Shown: one piece after another, positions 62,053 to 64,000 of the stretch
How positions within the stretch are numbered: position 1 is the stretch's first letter
Layout of the letters: every line of letters begins with the position of its first letter
Source of the DNA: Brevundimonas poindexterae
Lineage (GTDB): Bacteria; Pseudomonadota; Alphaproteobacteria; Caulobacterales; Caulobacteraceae
NCBI RefSeq assembly: GCF_020524625.1
Contig: NZ_JAIVLL010000002.1
Span: 496,001-560,000 of the forward strand
Reading direction: 5' to 3'
Length of the DNA stretch: 64,000 nucleotides
Notes under the pieces: model-generated
The model's input: the letters and a program-made list of their open reading frames with translations, nothing else
Database searches by the model: none
Told to the model about the DNA's origin: nothing
Program-made: the position numbers and the translations under genes

Positions 62053-63236
62053 AAGGCGCTCTGGCCGGTGATAGCGCGGCCCAGGATCAGGGCGTGTACG
62101 TCGTGGGCCCCCTCATAGGTGTTGACCGTCTCGAGGTTCATGGCGTGGCGCATGACGTGCATTTCGCCGGTGATGCCGGCGCCGCCGTGCATGTCGCGGG
62201 CCTCGCGGGCGATGGCCAGCGCCTTGCCGCAGTTGTTGCGCTTCATCATCGAGATGGCCTCGGGCACCCAGGCGCCGGTGTCGAGCAGGCGGCCGAGCGC
62301 CAAGGCGCCTTCCAGTCCGAGGAAAATCTCGGTCTGCATGTCGGCCAGCTTCTTCTGGACCAGCTGACGCGAGGACAGGGGCCGACCGAACAGCATGCGC
62401 TCGCCCACATAGTCGCGGGTGGCGTGGAAGCAGAACTCCGCAGCCCCCATGGCGCCCCACGCGATCCCGTAGCGCGCCTTGTTCAGGCAGCTGAACGGAC
62501 CGCGCAGCCCCTTGACGCCCGGCAGCAGATTGGCCTCGGGCACGAAGACGTCATTCAGGCCGATGTCGCCGGTGATGGAGGCGCGCAGCGACAGCTTGTC
62601 GCCGATCTTGTCGGTGGTGAAGCCGTCGAAGTCGCGCTCGACGATGAAGCCGCGGATCACGTCATCCAGCTTGGCCCAGACGATGGCCAGATCGCTGATC
62701 GGGCTGTTGGTGATCCAGTATTTGGCGCCGTTCAGGCGATAGCCGCCGTCGACCTTGTCCGCCTTCGTCTTCATCGAGGCCGGGTCCGAGCCGCCGTCGG
62801 CCTCGGTCAGGCCGAAACAGCCGATCAGCTCACCGGCGGCCATCTTCGGCAGGAATTTCGCCTTCTGCTCGTCGGAGCCGAAGGCATAGATGGGGTACAT
62901 GGCCAGCGACGACTGGACCGACATGGCCGAGCGATAGCCGCTGTCGACCGCCTCGATCTCGCGGGCGATCAGGCCATAGGCCACGTGGCTGGCGTTCGAG
63001 CCGCCGTATTCCTCGGGCAGCATGGCGCCGAGGAAGCCCATCTCGCCCATCTCGGTCATGATCGACCGGTCGAAGGTCTCGTCGGCGAAGGCGCGCACCA
63101 CGCGCGGCAGCAGCTGGTCGCGCGCATAGGACCGGGCGGCGTCGCGGATCATGCCCTCGTCGTCGGTCAGGCGGCTGTCCATATCCAGCGGGTCATCCCA
63201 GCGGAAGGTACGGGTGGGGGTGGCGCCGTCGGCCAT
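62049..63236 (-). CDS. gcdH: Glutaryl-CoA dehydrogenase (acyl-CoA dehydrogenase family)
   Basis: The 395-residue flavoenzyme matches glutaryl-CoA dehydrogenase: [52 protein letters not shown] and the catalytic Glu in [20 protein letters not shown]. It converts glutaryl-CoA to crotonyl-CoA in lysine and tryptophan catabolism and feeds ETF. A CaiB-type CoA transferase starts 470 bases away, as with the glutarate CoA-transferases of other bacteria. Confidence 0.93.
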   Translation of the reverse strand: MADGATPTRTFRWDDPLDMDSRLTDDEGMIRDAARSYARDQLLPRVVRAFADETFDRSIMTEMGEMGFLGAMLPEEYGGSNASHVAYGLIAREIEAVDSGYRSAMSVQSSLAMYPIYAFGSDEQKAKFLPKMAAGELIGCFGLTEADGGSDPASMKTKADKVDGGYRLNGAKYWITNSPISDLAIVWAKLDDVIRGFIVERDFDGFTTDKIGDKLSLRASITGDIGLNDVFVPEANLLPGVKGLRGPFSCLNKARYGIAWGAMGAAEFCFHATRDYVGERMLFGRPLSSRQLVQKKLADMQTEIFLGLEGALALGRLLDTGAWVPEAISMMKRNNCGKALAIAREARDMHGGAGITGEMHVMRHAMNLETVNTYEGAHDVHALILGRAITGQSAF

Positions 63237-63363
63237 GGTGCGCTCCTGAAAGTCTGCGGGCGGGTCTCCGGGCGGACCTCTTGTTCAGCCCCTGCCGCGG
63301 GGGTGTAGGACAGAACGTGCCGGACGGGTAGAGGGCCGCGCGGACTGCGGCTATGATCCGCGC

Positions 63364-63630
63364 ATGAGCCGCCTGTTTCACCGTCTGTTCGTCGACCACC
63401 CGCGCGAGGTGGACGAGGGGTATTTCGAGCATATGGCCGCCTCGTCGCGGTTCGGCTTCCGCCTGCTGAGGCTGGCCGGTGCGGCCTTCGTGCATTCGGT
63501 GGTGCCAGGCCTGTGCAAGACCACGGTCTCGCGCGAGGTCTGTTGCATGGCCGAGGAGATGGACGGCCGGGCCCGCGAGGCGCGCGAGTGCCGCATGCGC
63601 GAGGCGGGTGTGTGGGATCCGGGGCTGTAG
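63364..63630 (+). CDS. Small conserved protein (DUF6356-like)
   Basis: The 88-residue product contains HPREVDEGYFEHM, AASSRFGFRLLRLAGAAFVHSVVPGLCKTTVSREV and a cysteine at 60. I recall it as DUF6356. It has one weak hydrophobic segment. Function is unknown. It lies between gcdH and the CoA transferase gene, in the direction of the latter. Confidence 0.8.
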   Translation: MSRLFHRLFVDHPREVDEGYFEHMAASSRFGFRLLRLAGAAFVHSVVPGLCKTTVSREVCCMAEEMDGRAREARECRMREAGVWDPGL

Positions 63631-63638
63631 ACAGTGAT

Positions 63639-63766
63639 GAGTGGCGAGTGGCGAGTGGCGAGTGACTTTGGCGCGGGGCGGGCAGCACGCCCGGTCATGG
63701 CCCGATGACCGACCCCCAGGCGGAGGACCAGCTCGCCACGCGTCACTCGCCACCCGCCACTCCGAA
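63639..63766. repeat. GAGTGGC tandem repeat with a facing inverted copy
   Basis: Three GAGTGGC units and one GAGTGAC stand at 63639-63666. A facing copy, with GTCACTCGCCACCCGCCACT, lies at 63743-63762. The ATG of the CoA transferase (63705) lies between the arms, and the second arm is inside its reading frame. Confidence 0.75.
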
Positions 63767-64000
63767 AGGACCGCTGTCCGGGGTGCGGGTGCTGGACCTG
63801 TCGCGCGTTCTGGCCGGACCGTGGGCGACGCAGACCCTGGCTGATCTGGGCGCCGAGGTGATCAAGATCGAGCGGCCGGGGGCGGGCGACGATACCCGCC
63901 TGTGGGGACCGCCCTTCACCACAAGGACCGACGGGTCGCGCGGGGATGCCGCCTATTTCCTCTGTGCCAACCGGGGCAAGAAATCCGTGGCGCTGGACAT
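63705..64000 (+). CDS. CaiB/BaiF-type CoA transferase, partial (C-terminus beyond window)
   Basis: The frame runs off the right edge with 98 codons visible. From about residue 25 it has the class III CoA-transferase start [36 protein letters not shown] and RLWGPPF and [12 protein letters not shown]. Next to gcdH, a succinyl-CoA:glutarate CoA-transferase role is plausible. The first 24 residues (TRHSPPATP) are encoded by the repeat arm, so the true start may be different. Confidence 0.88.
   Translation, partial: MTDPQAEDQLATRHSPPATPKGPLSGVRVLDLSRVLAGPWATQTLADLGAEVIKIERPGAGDDTRLWGPPFTTRTDGSRGDAAYFLCANRGKKSVALD

Overview
The window reads as chromosomal DNA of a G+C-rich alphaproteobacterium, most likely Caulobacterales and probably Brevundimonas or a close relative. 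The grounds are the high G+C, dense gene packing with many ATGA/GTGA/TGATG stop-start overlaps, a ChvI-ChvG / short HprK / EIIA-Man / HPr operon, a RegB-RegA pair next to an SCO protein, mmcB with a GTTC-N7-GTTC LexA-type box, a DUF2794 gene, and CCTTCTCCC...GGGAGAAGG intergenic repeats. This assignment is from memory of gene content; no 16S gene is present.

Layout. 1-1515 is an A+T-richer accessory cassette: a truncated ParA/MinD-type ATPase and a coupled 192-residue unknown. It abuts a C-terminal remnant of a DsbA/FrnE gene whose intact paralogue lies at 2056-2739. 3.3-13 kb holds KDPG aldolase, an arylformamidase-like hydrolase, a stand-alone AsnC-type sensor domain, two tandem secreted amidohydrolases (one lacking its metal ligands), the EtfBA electron carrier, a cobalamin adenosyltransferase, a HIG1-like protein and ahcY, the last preceded by a perfect 20-bp palindrome. 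13-24 kb holds a Tat-exported aspartyl protease, bioB, lipoproteins, an ABC ATPase, gloA, polA, a Ca/Na antiporter and a frameshifted flavoprotein gene. 24-30 kb is the ChvI-ChvG-HprK-EIIA-HPr signalling operon, flanked by a 570-residue unknown. 30-41 kb holds tRNA-Ala(CGC), yggT, 3-hydroxybutyryl-CoA dehydrogenase, hisS, a strong small-RNA candidate with its own promoter and terminator, an M13 peptidase, a KefC-type antiporter and a TetR regulator. 41-48 kb holds a Rieske oxygenase, an alpha/beta hydrolase, penicillin-binding protein 1A, a YgjP-like metallopeptidase and intracellular PHB depolymerase. 47.7-49.7 kb is an accessory stretch with an orphan HEPN-like gene and dense intergenic repeats. 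49.7-64 kb holds an ECF sigma factor with a membrane partner, SCO plus RegB/RegA, SOS-linked mmcB, a lipocalin, GNAT and ThpR genes, a BAX-inhibitor-like protein, an envelope-stress-like operon (response regulator, sensor kinase, HtrA protease), glutaryl-CoA dehydrogenase and the start of a CaiB-type CoA transferase.

No CRISPR array, insertion sequence, transposase, integrase or prophage was recognised. The most promising leads are the structured small RNA after hisS, the ParA cassette at the left edge, the ahcY palindrome, the LexA-type box at mmcB, the metal-ligand-free amidohydrolase, the orphan HEPN-like gene, and the response regulator-kinase-HtrA operon.
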